Source: JASGDB01 sp049841315 (GTDB lineage: Bacteria; Bacteroidota; Bacteroidia; Flavobacteriales; Weeksellaceae). From it: a stretch of 8,702 bases of DNA. Of the stretch, positions 1 through 6,788 are shown piece by piece. Numbering within the stretch: position 1 is the first letter of the stretch; each line of letters begins with the position of its first letter. The translations under genes and the position numbers were made by a program. The DNA lies in contig JASGDB010000071.1 in assembly GCA_049841315.1 (NCBI GenBank), positions 1 through 8,702 of the forward strand. Reading direction: 5' to 3'. Below the pieces are notes generated by a model. That model did no database searches. It was not told where the DNA came from and was given only the letters and a program-made list of their open reading frames with translations.

Positions 1-148
1 CGATATTTGTATATCTGCAGTCTCTCTGTCTTTTTCCTGTTGCTTTTTCCAATGTATTCTTCTAAATGATTTTTTTTAACTTTTAGTATATTGAATATTT
101 ACTTTGCAAACTTATCACAGTTTCTGAAAGTCTCTCTGGACGCTAATA
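1..148. other. Left-edge region downstream of the transposase gene; no secure gene
   Basis: No ATG-started gene is visible here. On the minus strand a frame stays open from about position 99 to the edge and reads HLEEYIGKSNRKKTERLQIY near its end. It has no ATG and follows a stop, so it could be a decayed or 5'-truncated gene running off the window, or chance. The plus strand is also open over the first 66 bases (ending in a TGA), with a hydrophobic reading. The stretch should contain the right end of the IS200-like element, but no strong subterminal hairpin is present. The best candidate is an imperfect A+T-rich palindrome at 85-103 (AGTATATTGAATATTTACT). A 10-bp direct repeat AGTCTCTCTG occurs at 19-28 and 129-138. 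Confidence 0.4.
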
Positions 149-586
149 CTAATCTTCAATAATGAAATTCCCATTATTATGGGTATTCGGATTTCTGTGA
201 TGTTCTAAATATTCATTAACCATTTCATCTGTGATATTACCTGTACTCCAGCAACCAAACCCTATTGCCCAAAAATGACGTCCCCAATAACGCTTCTTTA
301 ATTCAGGAAATTCCATTTGCAATTTTCGTGATGAACGACCTTTTAATAATTTTACCAAGGTACTAACATCTTGAGACGGACGGTATTCAACGTGCATATG
401 AATGTGGTCTTTTGACACAACGCCTTTTAATATTTGAACACCTTCTGTTTCACAAATTTGGATTAACAAGCTCCGGCATCTTATCTTTATATCCCCTTCC
501 AATACAGGGTAACGGTATTTTGTTGCCCAAACTATATGAACCGTCAATCTTGAAACGCTATGTCCATTGGTTCGCTGATAATCCAT
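149..586 (-). CDS. tnpA: IS200/IS605-family transposase (TnpA, Y1 HUH type)
   Basis: A 145-residue protein, the usual length for IS200-type transposases, which move a single-stranded circular intermediate with one catalytic tyrosine. The N-terminal VHIVWATKYRYPVLEG (residues 16-31) is the family's first strand and turn. The metal-binding HUH motif is H61-I-H63 within SKDHIHMHVEYRP. LVKLLKGRSSRKL (78-89) and YWGRHFWAIGFGCWSTG (100-116) are further family blocks. The nucleophile is most likely Y126 in VNEYLEHH. All catalytic parts are present, so the gene looks intact. No tnpB (the TnpB/IscB-type guide-RNA nuclease) lies beside it, which fits the IS200 group. The ATG at 586 is the only good start. 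A TAnnTTTG box ends only 4 nt before it, so the message could be leaderless. The ends of the element are not clear. A domesticated REP-associated relative is possible but not shown. Confidence 0.93.
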   Translation of the reverse strand: MDYQRTNGHSVSRLTVHIVWATKYRYPVLEGDIKIRCRSLLIQICETEGVQILKGVVSKDHIHMHVEYRPSQDVSTLVKLLKGRSSRKLQMEFPELKKRYWGRHFWAIGFGCWSTGNITDEMVNEYLEHHRNPNTHNNGNFIIED

Positions 587-590
587 AGAA

Positions 591-598
591 CAAAAGTA
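591..598 (-). promoter_or_regulatory. Possible -7 box for the transposase gene
   Basis: Read on the minus strand this is TACTTTTG, matching the Bacteroidota -7 consensus TAnnTTTG. Only 4 nt separate it from the ATG at 586, so transcription would begin at or next to the start codon. No TTG stands at the expected -33 distance. The match may be chance in A+T-rich DNA. Confidence 0.25.
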
Positions 599-604
599 AT
601 ATAT

Positions 605-619
605 TTTTAGAAGCTAAAA
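605..619. repeat. Small perfect hairpin upstream of the transposase gene
   Basis: TTTTAG, loop AAG, CTAAAA: a 6-bp perfect stem with a 3-nt loop, 18 nt upstream of the transposase start. IS200/IS605 elements carry short subterminal hairpins that the transposase recognises, and the left-end hairpin lies upstream of tnpA. The position fits, but a 6-bp A+T-rich stem can arise by chance and no matching right-end hairpin was found. The rest of 620-707 shows nothing else I can support. Confidence 0.35.
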
Positions 620-707
620 GCCTGTGAAATTTTACCGAAATTTATTTTTATGGCTCATAAAGAATGTCTTTGTTAAATTTTGATGCTCTTTTGAGCGGAT
701 TTTTCAC

Positions 708-715
708 TATTTTTG
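708..715 (+). promoter_or_regulatory. Candidate -7 promoter box for the T9SS propeller gene
   Basis: TATTTTTG fits TAnnTTTG exactly and lies 19 nt before the ATG at 735, leaving a leader of roughly 12-15 nt. Upstream TTG trimers sit 14 nt (691-693) and 25 nt (680-682) away, neither at the preferred spacing of about 19, so the -33 part is weak. Confidence 0.45.
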
Positions 716-734
716 AGACCAATAAAACAATCTT

Positions 735-1982
735 ATGAAAACTTATTTTACAGCATTTTTACTATGTATTTTCCACTTTACTTGTAATGCACAATGGGTA
801 GACCTAAATGTGAATAGCTCAAACAACTCCTATTTTACAGATGTTTATGCCATAACACCGGATGTTGTAATAGTAGTAGGTTCCAATGGAATCATACTCA
901 AAACAACAGATGGCGGTGCTGCCTGGCAACCGAAATATTCCGGCACAACACTAAATTTAGGGCAAGTTCAGTTCCCGACATCAAGCATAGGCTATGTTAC
1001 TGCCACAGAAGGAAAATTACTTAAAACCACAGACTCCGGCGAAACGTGGTCAACCATTGATGTCCGACAATCCCTCACTTTTCTCTCTTTATCTTGTGTC
1101 AACGAAAATTTAATTTATATTTCTGCTCTTGACTCTAATTATCATTCTGTTTTACTGAAAAGCAGCAACGGAGGAATCGATTGGGAAACAATTATTGGAA
1201 ATAATCCACAGGAAAGGCTGACCGAAATACAGTTTTTAAGTGGAGATACAGGCTACGCTAAAAGTGATAGCTATACAATTTTAAAAACACAAGATGGAGG
1301 CAAAAACTGGGTGCAGATTGATAATTCTAATTATAATGAGTCTTCTTTTAATTTTATAAATGAGAACATTGGTTTTGTATACAAATATGGGCTTAGAAAA
1401 ACGACAAACGGTGGAAACACTTTTGTTCAGTTAGGAGATGCCGGATATGCAAAATTATCTAAAATGTTTGCTATCAATGAAAATACCGTTTGGAGCCTTT
1501 ATAGTATAGATACAATGTGCGGATGTGGCAGTTCGGGAACAATGAAAATAACTTACGACCCTGAAAATGGATACACAGAGTCTTTTGAAAACTATGATAG
1601 AAGCACCACTTCTATGTCATCTCTATATTTCAGTAATGATAAACTTGGCTATGCTGTGGGCAGTAAAAATGCAAAGGCTGCAATTTGGAAAAATACTACC
1701 GGAATGACCGTTTATTTAGATGCTAATGAAGCGGCAAAATCGGATAATATTAAAATTTTTCCAAATCCGACTTCTGATAAAATAAATATCGCTATAAATA
1801 ATCAATTCTCAGGAGAATTTTCAATAAGTCTTTCCGATATGTCCGGCAAAGTTCTTTACAATCAAAATCATAATAACAAAAAAGATGTAAGCATAAATGT
1901 CCAAAATTTTGCAAAAGGAGCATACATACTTACTTTTAAGAATCAAAAACAAAGGTATTCTCAAAAAATCATTGTAAAATAA
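735..1982 (+). CDS. Secreted beta-propeller-like protein with T9SS type A sorting domain
   Basis: A 415-residue exported protein. Residues 1-19 form a signal peptide ending CNA before Q20. Residues 30-320 carry at least five spaced copies of a BNR/YCF48-like motif: LKTTDGGAAW (55-64), LKTTDSGETW (96-105), LKSSNGGIDW (141-150), LKTQDGGKNW (183-192) and a weaker LRKTTNGGNTF (220-230). Each copy is preceded by a GY/GF strand, as in a sialidase-like propeller. Residues 339-415 are a T9SS type A sorting domain: IFPNPTSDKINI (341-352), DMSGKVLY (368-375), KGAYILTF (394-401) and a basic end QKIIVK. Such tails are cut off as the protein crosses the outer membrane through the Por machinery. The cargo is therefore predicted to be released or attached to the cell surface. 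Its substrate or partner is unknown; no sialidase catalytic set is evident. An unusual MCGCGSSG (261-268) interrupts the region after repeat 5. The gene stands alone and is A+T-rich, consistent with accessory content. Confidence 0.88.
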   Translation: MKTYFTAFLLCIFHFTCNAQWVDLNVNSSNNSYFTDVYAITPDVVIVVGSNGIILKTTDGGAAWQPKYSGTTLNLGQVQFPTSSIGYVTATEGKLLKTTDSGETWSTIDVRQSLTFLSLSCVNENLIYISALDSNYHSVLLKSSNGGIDWETIIGNNPQERLTEIQFLSGDTGYAKSDSYTILKTQDGGKNWVQIDNSNYNESSFNFINENIGFVYKYGLRKTTNGGNTFVQLGDAGYAKLSKMFAINENTVWSLYSIDTMCGCGSSGTMKITYDPENGYTESFENYDRSTTSMSSLYFSNDKLGYAVGSKNAKAAIWKNTTGMTVYLDANEAAKSDNIKIFPNPTSDKINIAINNQFSGEFSISLSDMSGKVLYNQNHNNKKDVSINVQNFAKGAYILTFKNQKQRYSQKIIVK

Positions 1983-1995
1983 TTTTTTTCTGCAC

Positions 1996-2029
1996 AAAAA
2001 AAATCCACCCCGAATCGGAGTGAATTTTT
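1996..2029. terminator. Bidirectional rho-independent terminator between the propeller gene and tRNA-Ala
   Basis: A 10-bp stem pairs 2003-2012 (ATCCACCCCG) with 2016-2025 (CGGAGTGAAT) around loop AAT, with two G-T wobbles. On the plus strand it is followed by TTTTT (2025-2029), so it can end the propeller transcript, whose stop is 13 nt upstream. On the minus strand it starts right after the tRNA 3' end and is followed by eight T (complement of 1996-2003), a strong terminator for the tRNA. A T run and A run at 1983-2003 could also pair with each other as a competing A+T stem. Confidence 0.85.
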
Positions 2030-2030
2030 G

Positions 2031-2104
2031 TGGAGAATACGGGATTCGAACCCGTGACCTTTTGACTGCCAGTCAAACGCGCTAGCCAACTGCGCCAATC
2101 CCCC
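2031..2104 (-). tRNA. tRNA-Ala (anticodon GGC)
   Basis: The 74-nt minus-strand sequence folds into a full cloverleaf: acceptor GGGGGAT/ATTCTCC, D stem GCGC/GCGC, anticodon stem TTTGA/TCAAA with loop CTGGCAG, and T arm ACGGG-TTCGAAT-CCCGT. U33 is followed by GGC at positions 34-36, reading alanine codons GCC and GCU. The acceptor has the G3-U70 wobble pair, the alanine identity element, and discriminator A73, which confirms the assignment. CCA is not encoded: the bases after A73 read CAA. Its own promoter lies just upstream and a terminator just downstream, so it is transcribed alone. Confidence 0.97.
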
Positions 2105-2116
2105 GAAATTGTTTTG

Positions 2117-2148
2117 CAATGATAGGCATTTTCCACATTTCTGCAAAA
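2117..2148 (-). promoter_or_regulatory. Promoter of the tRNA-Ala gene
   Basis: On the minus strand TTTTG (2148-2144) is followed after exactly 19 nt by TATCATTG (2124-2117). This fits the Bacteroidota pattern TTG-N19-TAnnTTTG with one mismatch in the -7 box. The predicted start falls about 5-7 nt before the mature tRNA 5' end at 2104. Confidence 0.6.
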
Positions 2149-2157
2149 TTTAAAATG

Positions 2158-2190
2158 AAAAAAACAGACAAATTTCTCTGCCCGTTTTTT
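2158..2190 (-). terminator. Rho-independent terminator of the efflux operon
   Basis: On the minus strand AAAAAACGGGCAGA pairs with TTTGTCTGTTTTTT around a GAAA tetraloop, with three G-T wobbles, and a run of seven T ends the structure. It begins 25 nt after the stop of the outer-membrane channel gene. The structure lies just upstream of the tRNA promoter and would insulate the tRNA from efflux-operon readthrough. Confidence 0.8.
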
Positions 2191-2215
2191 CCACTTTCAC
2201 TTTTTAAAATACTTT

Positions 2216-3625
2216 TTATCTCCAGCCTCCTCCGAGCGCTCTGTACAATTCCACTCCGGCTTGTAACTTGGCGTATCGGGCATTGGCAATATTCAGTTCG
2301 GCATTCAGGCGGTTTACGTCAGCATTCAAAACTTCCAGATAGTTCGCCATACCGTAATTCACCAGCTCCTGAGAATAATTCACGGAATTGGAATAGGCAT
2401 TCAGCTCTTTCTCTTTCAGTTCAATAAAACGGTCTTGTGAAGTATAGACTTTCAAAGCATCGGATACTTCTTTTCCGGCGGTAAGAACCGATTTTTTAAA
2501 CGATAAATAGGCTCTTTCCTGATTGGCAACACTCGCTTCATAATTGGATTTTATCTGTCTTTTATTCAAAACAGGCTGAGCAAGTCCGGCAACCACCGAA
2601 GCAAAAAGAGAATGTCCGCTGAACAAATGGTCGATGTCCACCGATTGCAATCCTCCGCTTCCGGTAAGCCTCAATGACGGATAAAATTGTGCTTTGGCAT
2701 TATTGGTCATTTCAAAAGCATTCATCAAATCAAACTCTGCTTTTCTTACATCAGGGCGGTTTGCCAGAAGGCTGGCACTGTATCCCAAATCGGGATTGAC
2801 GGAAAAACGCTGTTCGGTAAGAGAGCTTCTGTCAATTTTCTGAGAAGGTTCTCCCATGAGAAGCGAAATCGTGTTTTCCAACTGTGAAACCTGAACATCA
2901 ATGTTAATCAAAGACGCTTCCGCATTGAAAACCAGTGCTTCACTTTGCTGTACGGCAACTTCCGTTAAAGTTCCGGCTTCTTTCAGAGCTTTGGTGATTT
3001 CCAGATTTTTCTTTCTGATTGCAATGGTCTGCTCTATGATTTTTTTCTGTTCGTCTAAAGTCAGTAACTGATAATAAGCCGTCGCTATCGAAGCCACCAG
3101 ACCGCTTTTCACGCTCTGATGTGCCGCAACAGTTCCGAGATAGGAAGCAAGCTGCGCCTTTTCCTGCGCTTTCAGTTTTCCCCACAAATCGGCTTCCCAG
3201 CCTAAACTTGCCGTAATATCAAACTGATTGATATAACGTCTTTCCCCGATAATCTGCCCCATTTGGGTATTAAGCGACTGCGTTTGAAAAGTATAACCGG
3301 GAGTTACGGATAATGTCGGCTGATATGCCGCTTTCGCCTGTTTCAGATAGGCTTCCGCAGATGCGATATTCTGCAATGCCATTCTGATATCCAGATTGTT
3401 TTCCAACGCTTTGGAAATATACTGCTGAAGTTGCGCATCCGTAAAAATTTCTTTCCATGAAATCCCTCCCAAACCAAGGCTGTCCTGAGGAAGTTTGTCC
3501 GTACGGAACAGTTTTTCTTCCACAATTCCAGCCGGTCTTTCGTATTTCTGTCTTCCGGCACAGGAAGCAAGAGAAATAACGATTCCCAGAACAAAAAGCG
3601 GATATATAATTTTATAATTCTTCAT
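2216..3625 (-). CDS. Outer-membrane efflux channel lipoprotein (TolC superfamily, NodT/OprM-like)
   Basis: A 469-residue outer-membrane factor of a tripartite RND pump; as a trimer it should form the exit duct through the outer membrane and the periplasmic tunnel. Residues 1-22 are a lipoprotein signal with lipobox LASC and acylated Cys22. Family marks are LGWEADLWGKL (141-151), LLANRPDVRKAE (286-297), AKAQFYPSLRLTGSGG (310-325) and the end VELYRALGGGW (458-468). Two halves of long helices with alternating strands fit the OEP repeat. I chose the ATG at 3625: it gives a proper signal peptide 16 nt after the pump stop. An upstream in-frame TTG at 3652 would overlap the pump gene and put nine charged residues before the signal. 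Last gene of the operon; a terminator follows. The length is normal and no breaks are seen. Confidence 0.95.
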   Translation of the reverse strand: MKNYKIIYPLFVLGIVISLASCAGRQKYERPAGIVEEKLFRTDKLPQDSLGLGGISWKEIFTDAQLQQYISKALENNLDIRMALQNIASAEAYLKQAKAAYQPTLSVTPGYTFQTQSLNTQMGQIIGERRYINQFDITASLGWEADLWGKLKAQEKAQLASYLGTVAAHQSVKSGLVASIATAYYQLLTLDEQKKIIEQTIAIRKKNLEITKALKEAGTLTEVAVQQSEALVFNAEASLINIDVQVSQLENTISLLMGEPSQKIDRSSLTEQRFSVNPDLGYSASLLANRPDVRKAEFDLMNAFEMTNNAKAQFYPSLRLTGSGGLQSVDIDHLFSGHSLFASVVAGLAQPVLNKRQIKSNYEASVANQERAYLSFKKSVLTAGKEVSDALKVYTSQDRFIELKEKELNAYSNSVNYSQELVNYGMANYLEVLNADVNRLNAELNIANARYAKLQAGVELYRALGGGWR

Positions 3626-3641
3626 ACTTTTTTCTTTGATT

Positions 3642-6600
3642 TTACTCTGCAAGATTCACTTCCTGCTGATGATTAATCGGTTTTATTTTTTCCTGAAGGC
3701 TCTGGAAAATAACATACAAAACAGGAATTACGAGCAATCCTAAAAATGTTCCGATAAGCAGTCCTATCGCAGCTCCCGTCGCAATCGACCTGTTCCCTAC
3801 TGCTCCGATTCCGAATGCGAAAACCAATGGCAGTAATCCGAAAATAAAGGCAAATGAGGTCATCAAAATCGGTCTTAATCTCGCTTTTGCCGCATTGATA
3901 GCAGACATTATGATGGTTTCCCCATGGTGTCTTCTCTGAACCGCAAATTCCACGATAAGTATTGCATTTTTAGCCAAAAGCCCTACCAGCATGATTAAGG
4001 CAATCTGGAAATAAATATTGTTTTCCAATCCGAAAATCCACTGTCCGAGATACGCTCCCATTACCCCAAGGGGCAATGAACAGATAACCGTAAGCGGCAG
4101 AATATAACTTTCATACTGCGCTGCAAGGATGAAATACACAAAGACAAGGCTGAGTATAAAAATAATCATCGTCTGCGAACCTGAAGCAAGTTCCTCACGG
4201 GAAAGCCCGGTAAACTCAATATCATAATTGGCTCCCAAAGACGTTTCCGCTACCTGCTGAACAGCCGTAATCGCATCACCTGTACTGTATCCCTGAGCAT
4301 TTGCTCCCGTAATTTTCACTGAAGAAAAGAGGTTGTAACGGTTCACACTCTGCGGCCCGTAGACTTTTTCCAAATTTACGAACTGAGAAACCGGCGTCAT
4401 CTGTCCGGAACCGGAACGCACATAAAGCTCATTGAGGCTCTGCGTATCTCTCCTGAATTCCGGCGGTGCCTGCACCATTACACGAAACTGTTTTCCATAT
4501 TTGGTAAAGTCTGCACTGTAAATTCCCCCAATATATCCCTGCATGGTTGCAAGAATATCGGAAACCGAAACTCCTGTCTGCTCCGCCAGAGGAACATTGA
4601 TATTCATTTGGTACTGAGGATATCTGGTATTGAAAGAAGTCTGTGAAAATTCAATTTCTGGGCGCTGCATCAGCTGTCCCATGAATCCCTGCGCAGTTCT
4701 GTCAAGTTCCTGATACTCTCCTCCCGCTTTATCAAGCAATACCACTTCAAAACCGGAGTTCGCACCAAAACCGGGAACGGAAGGAGGCTGGAAAAATACA
4801 ATTTTGGCATCGGGAATTCCTGCTGCGATTCCGAAGAGTTTTTTGGTAATAGCTTCCGCAGATTGTCCTTTTCCTGTTCTTTCCCCGAAATCTTTAAGCC
4901 TTACGAATGCAAGTCCGTTGTTGCTTCCGCTTCCTCCGAAGAAACTTCTTCCCGTAGAAACCGTAACATTTCTTATTTCAGGAATTTGAAGTGCTTTTTT
5001 CTGAAGCTCTTTCATCACATTGTACGTTCTTTCCTGGGAAGCTCCGGGCGGTAATTCCACATTGGTAAAGATAATTCCTCTGTCTTCATTAGGTACAAAT
5101 CCTTTCTTCATATTGGAATTGGCAAAATACAAGACGATTCCGGTGATGGCAAAAACCAGCAATGTCGTCCATTTATGCCTGATAAGGAATACAAATGCCT
5201 TTCCGTATCGTTCTGTAACTGCTTTAAAAGCTACATTGAAGCGATGGAAAAATTTCCCTATGAAACTTTTTTCTTCATATTCTTTGTCGTGGTGCTGTGG
5301 TTTTAAGAATAGAGAACATAATACCGGACTCAGCGTAAGGGCATTGACCGCAGAAATCATAATCGCCACAATCAGGGTAATCCCGAACTGCTGGTAAAAA
5401 ACTCCCGTAGGTCCTTTGATAAATGTTACCGGAATAAATACCGCCGCCATTACCAAAGTGATCGAAATAATCGCTCCGGTGATTTCGTTCATCGCTTCTA
5501 CGGTTGCTTTTTTGGCATCGGAAATTCCGTGTTCCATTTTGGCATGAACGGCTTCTACGACGACTATCGCATCATCCACCACAATACCAATCGCAAGAAC
5601 CAAAGCAAACAGCGTAAGCAAATTGAGTGAATATCCTAAAAGATTTAAGAAAAAGAACGCTCCCACAATGGAAACCGGAACTGCAATCGCCGGAATCAGA
5701 GTGGAACGGAAATCCTGCAAAAAAATATACACCACGATAAATACGAGGATAAAGGCTTCAATCAATGTATGAATTACCTTTTCGATAGAGGCTTCCAGAA
5801 ATTCATTGGTATCGAAATTAATCATATAATGAACCCCTTCCGGAAGGCTTTTTTCCGCAGTGGATAGGTATTCTTTTATGTTTTTAATAATTTCCTGAGC
5901 GTTGGAACCCGGCGTTTGGAAAATACCGATACTCACTGCCGGAGAATCTCCGTTTTCGGCCCTGCCTGCGTAAGACAAAGCGTCTAATTGTACTTCCGCT
6001 ACATCTTTCAGCATTAGGTTTTGTCCGTTTCCAAGGGATTTCAGGATGATGTTGTCGTACTGCTCCTTTTCATTGAATTTTCCGACATATTTAATGATAT
6101 ATTCAAACGAATTTCCTGAATTTTGCCCAAGCGAACCAGCCGCCGCTTCACGCGACTGAGATGAAATCGCATTAGTAACATCCGTAGGCGAAAGCCCGTA
6201 AGCCGCCATTTTCACAGGGTCAAGCCATACTCTCATGGAATAGGTTTTTCCTCCCATTACATTGGCATCACCTACTCCGTTTATCCTTTTTATATCGGGA
6301 ATAACATTGATATTCAGATAATTTTGAAGAAATACATCGTCTAATTTTTTATTTTCGGAATAGAAGCTCAGGTACATCAGCGCACTCGTCTGCTGTTTCT
6401 GCGTTACCACGCCGGAACGCGTTACTTCGGACGGAAGCAAAGGCGCAGCACGCGCTACCCTGTTCTGAACGTTTACGGCTGCAATATCCGGATTTACTCC
6501 CTGCTTAAAGAAAATCTGAATCTGTGCAGAACCATCATTCGTTGCGGAAGAGGTAATATAATCCATTCCCTCCACACCGTTAATCTGTTCTTCCAGCGGA

Positions 6601-6788
6601 ACGACAACACTTTTCATCACGGTTTCCGCATTGGCTCCGATATAGCTTGCCGAAACGCTCACCGTAGGCGGCGCAATATCGGGATATTGGGTAACCGGCA
6701 GGGCAATAAGCCCCAGAATCCCCAGAATCACAATGATAATGGAAATTACCGTGGATAAAACCGGTCTGTTAATAAAATTTTTAATCAT
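3642..6788 (-). CDS. RND efflux pump inner-membrane subunit (HAE1 family, AcrB/MexB-like)
   Basis: A 1048-residue proton-driven multidrug pump, full length for the family (E. coli AcrB is 1049). The N-terminus MIKNFINRPVLSTVISIIIV starts TM1. Two periplasmic porter blocks (about 32-335 and 560-870) separate the TM2-6 and TM8-12 bundles. The proton relay is intact: D405-D406 in GIVVDDAIVVVE, K940 in GLLAKNAILIVEF, R970 and T977 in ARLRPILMTS; these match AcrB D407, D408, K940, R971 and T978. The loop between the substrate pockets reads RSFFGGSGSNNG (614-625), a family-type but non-enterobacterial variant with two adjacent Phe. VPGFGANSGFEV (671-682) is another conserved block. Its ATG overlaps the adaptor stop (TGATG), so translation is probably coupled. 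Substrate range cannot be read from sequence; HAE1 pumps usually export amphiphilic drugs, dyes or bile-type detergents. Confidence 0.97.
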   Translation of the reverse strand: MIKNFINRPVLSTVISIIIVILGILGLIALPVTQYPDIAPPTVSVSASYIGANAETVMKSVVVPLEEQINGVEGMDYITSSATNDGSAQIQIFFKQGVNPDIAAVNVQNRVARAAPLLPSEVTRSGVVTQKQQTSALMYLSFYSENKKLDDVFLQNYLNINVIPDIKRINGVGDANVMGGKTYSMRVWLDPVKMAAYGLSPTDVTNAISSQSREAAAGSLGQNSGNSFEYIIKYVGKFNEKEQYDNIILKSLGNGQNLMLKDVAEVQLDALSYAGRAENGDSPAVSIGIFQTPGSNAQEIIKNIKEYLSTAEKSLPEGVHYMINFDTNEFLEASIEKVIHTLIEAFILVFIVVYIFLQDFRSTLIPAIAVPVSIVGAFFFLNLLGYSLNLLTLFALVLAIGIVVDDAIVVVEAVHAKMEHGISDAKKATVEAMNEITGAIISITLVMAAVFIPVTFIKGPTGVFYQQFGITLIVAIMISAVNALTLSPVLCSLFLKPQHHDKEYEEKSFIGKFFHRFNVAFKAVTERYGKAFVFLIRHKWTTLLVFAITGIVLYFANSNMKKGFVPNEDRGIIFTNVELPPGASQERTYNVMKELQKKALQIPEIRNVTVSTGRSFFGGSGSNNGLAFVRLKDFGERTGKGQSAEAITKKLFGIAAGIPDAKIVFFQPPSVPGFGANSGFEVVLLDKAGGEYQELDRTAQGFMGQLMQRPEIEFSQTSFNTRYPQYQMNINVPLAEQTGVSVSDILATMQGYIGGIYSADFTKYGKQFRVMVQAPPEFRRDTQSLNELYVRSGSGQMTPVSQFVNLEKVYGPQSVNRYNLFSSVKITGANAQGYSTGDAITAVQQVAETSLGANYDIEFTGLSREELASGSQTMIIFILSLVFVYFILAAQYESYILPLTVICSLPLGVMGAYLGQWIFGLENNIYFQIALIMLVGLLAKNAILIVEFAVQRRHHGETIIMSAINAAKARLRPILMTSFAFIFGLLPLVFAFGIGAVGNRSIATGAAIGLLIGTFLGLLVIPVLYVIFQSLQEKIKPINHQQEVNLAE

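Noticed and set aside
2031..2050. Attachment-site copy of the tRNA 3' end
   Set aside because: I looked for a second copy of the T-arm/acceptor sequence elsewhere in the window and saw none.
1961..2146. Minus-strand 61-codon open frame
   Set aside because: It is simply the tRNA-Ala gene and its terminator read as protein; the cloverleaf explains the sequence.
2119..2427. Plus-strand 102-codon open frame
   Set aside because: It crosses the operon terminator and the 3' end of the channel gene on the other strand, and its product has no recognisable features.
3626..3652. Upstream TTG start for the outer-membrane channel gene
   Set aside because: It would add nine charged residues before a good lipoprotein signal and overlap the pump gene; the ATG at 3625 fits better.
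4804..5397. Plus-strand open frames opposite the pump gene
   Set aside because: They are antisense shadows of a fully conserved coding region and show no domain of their own.
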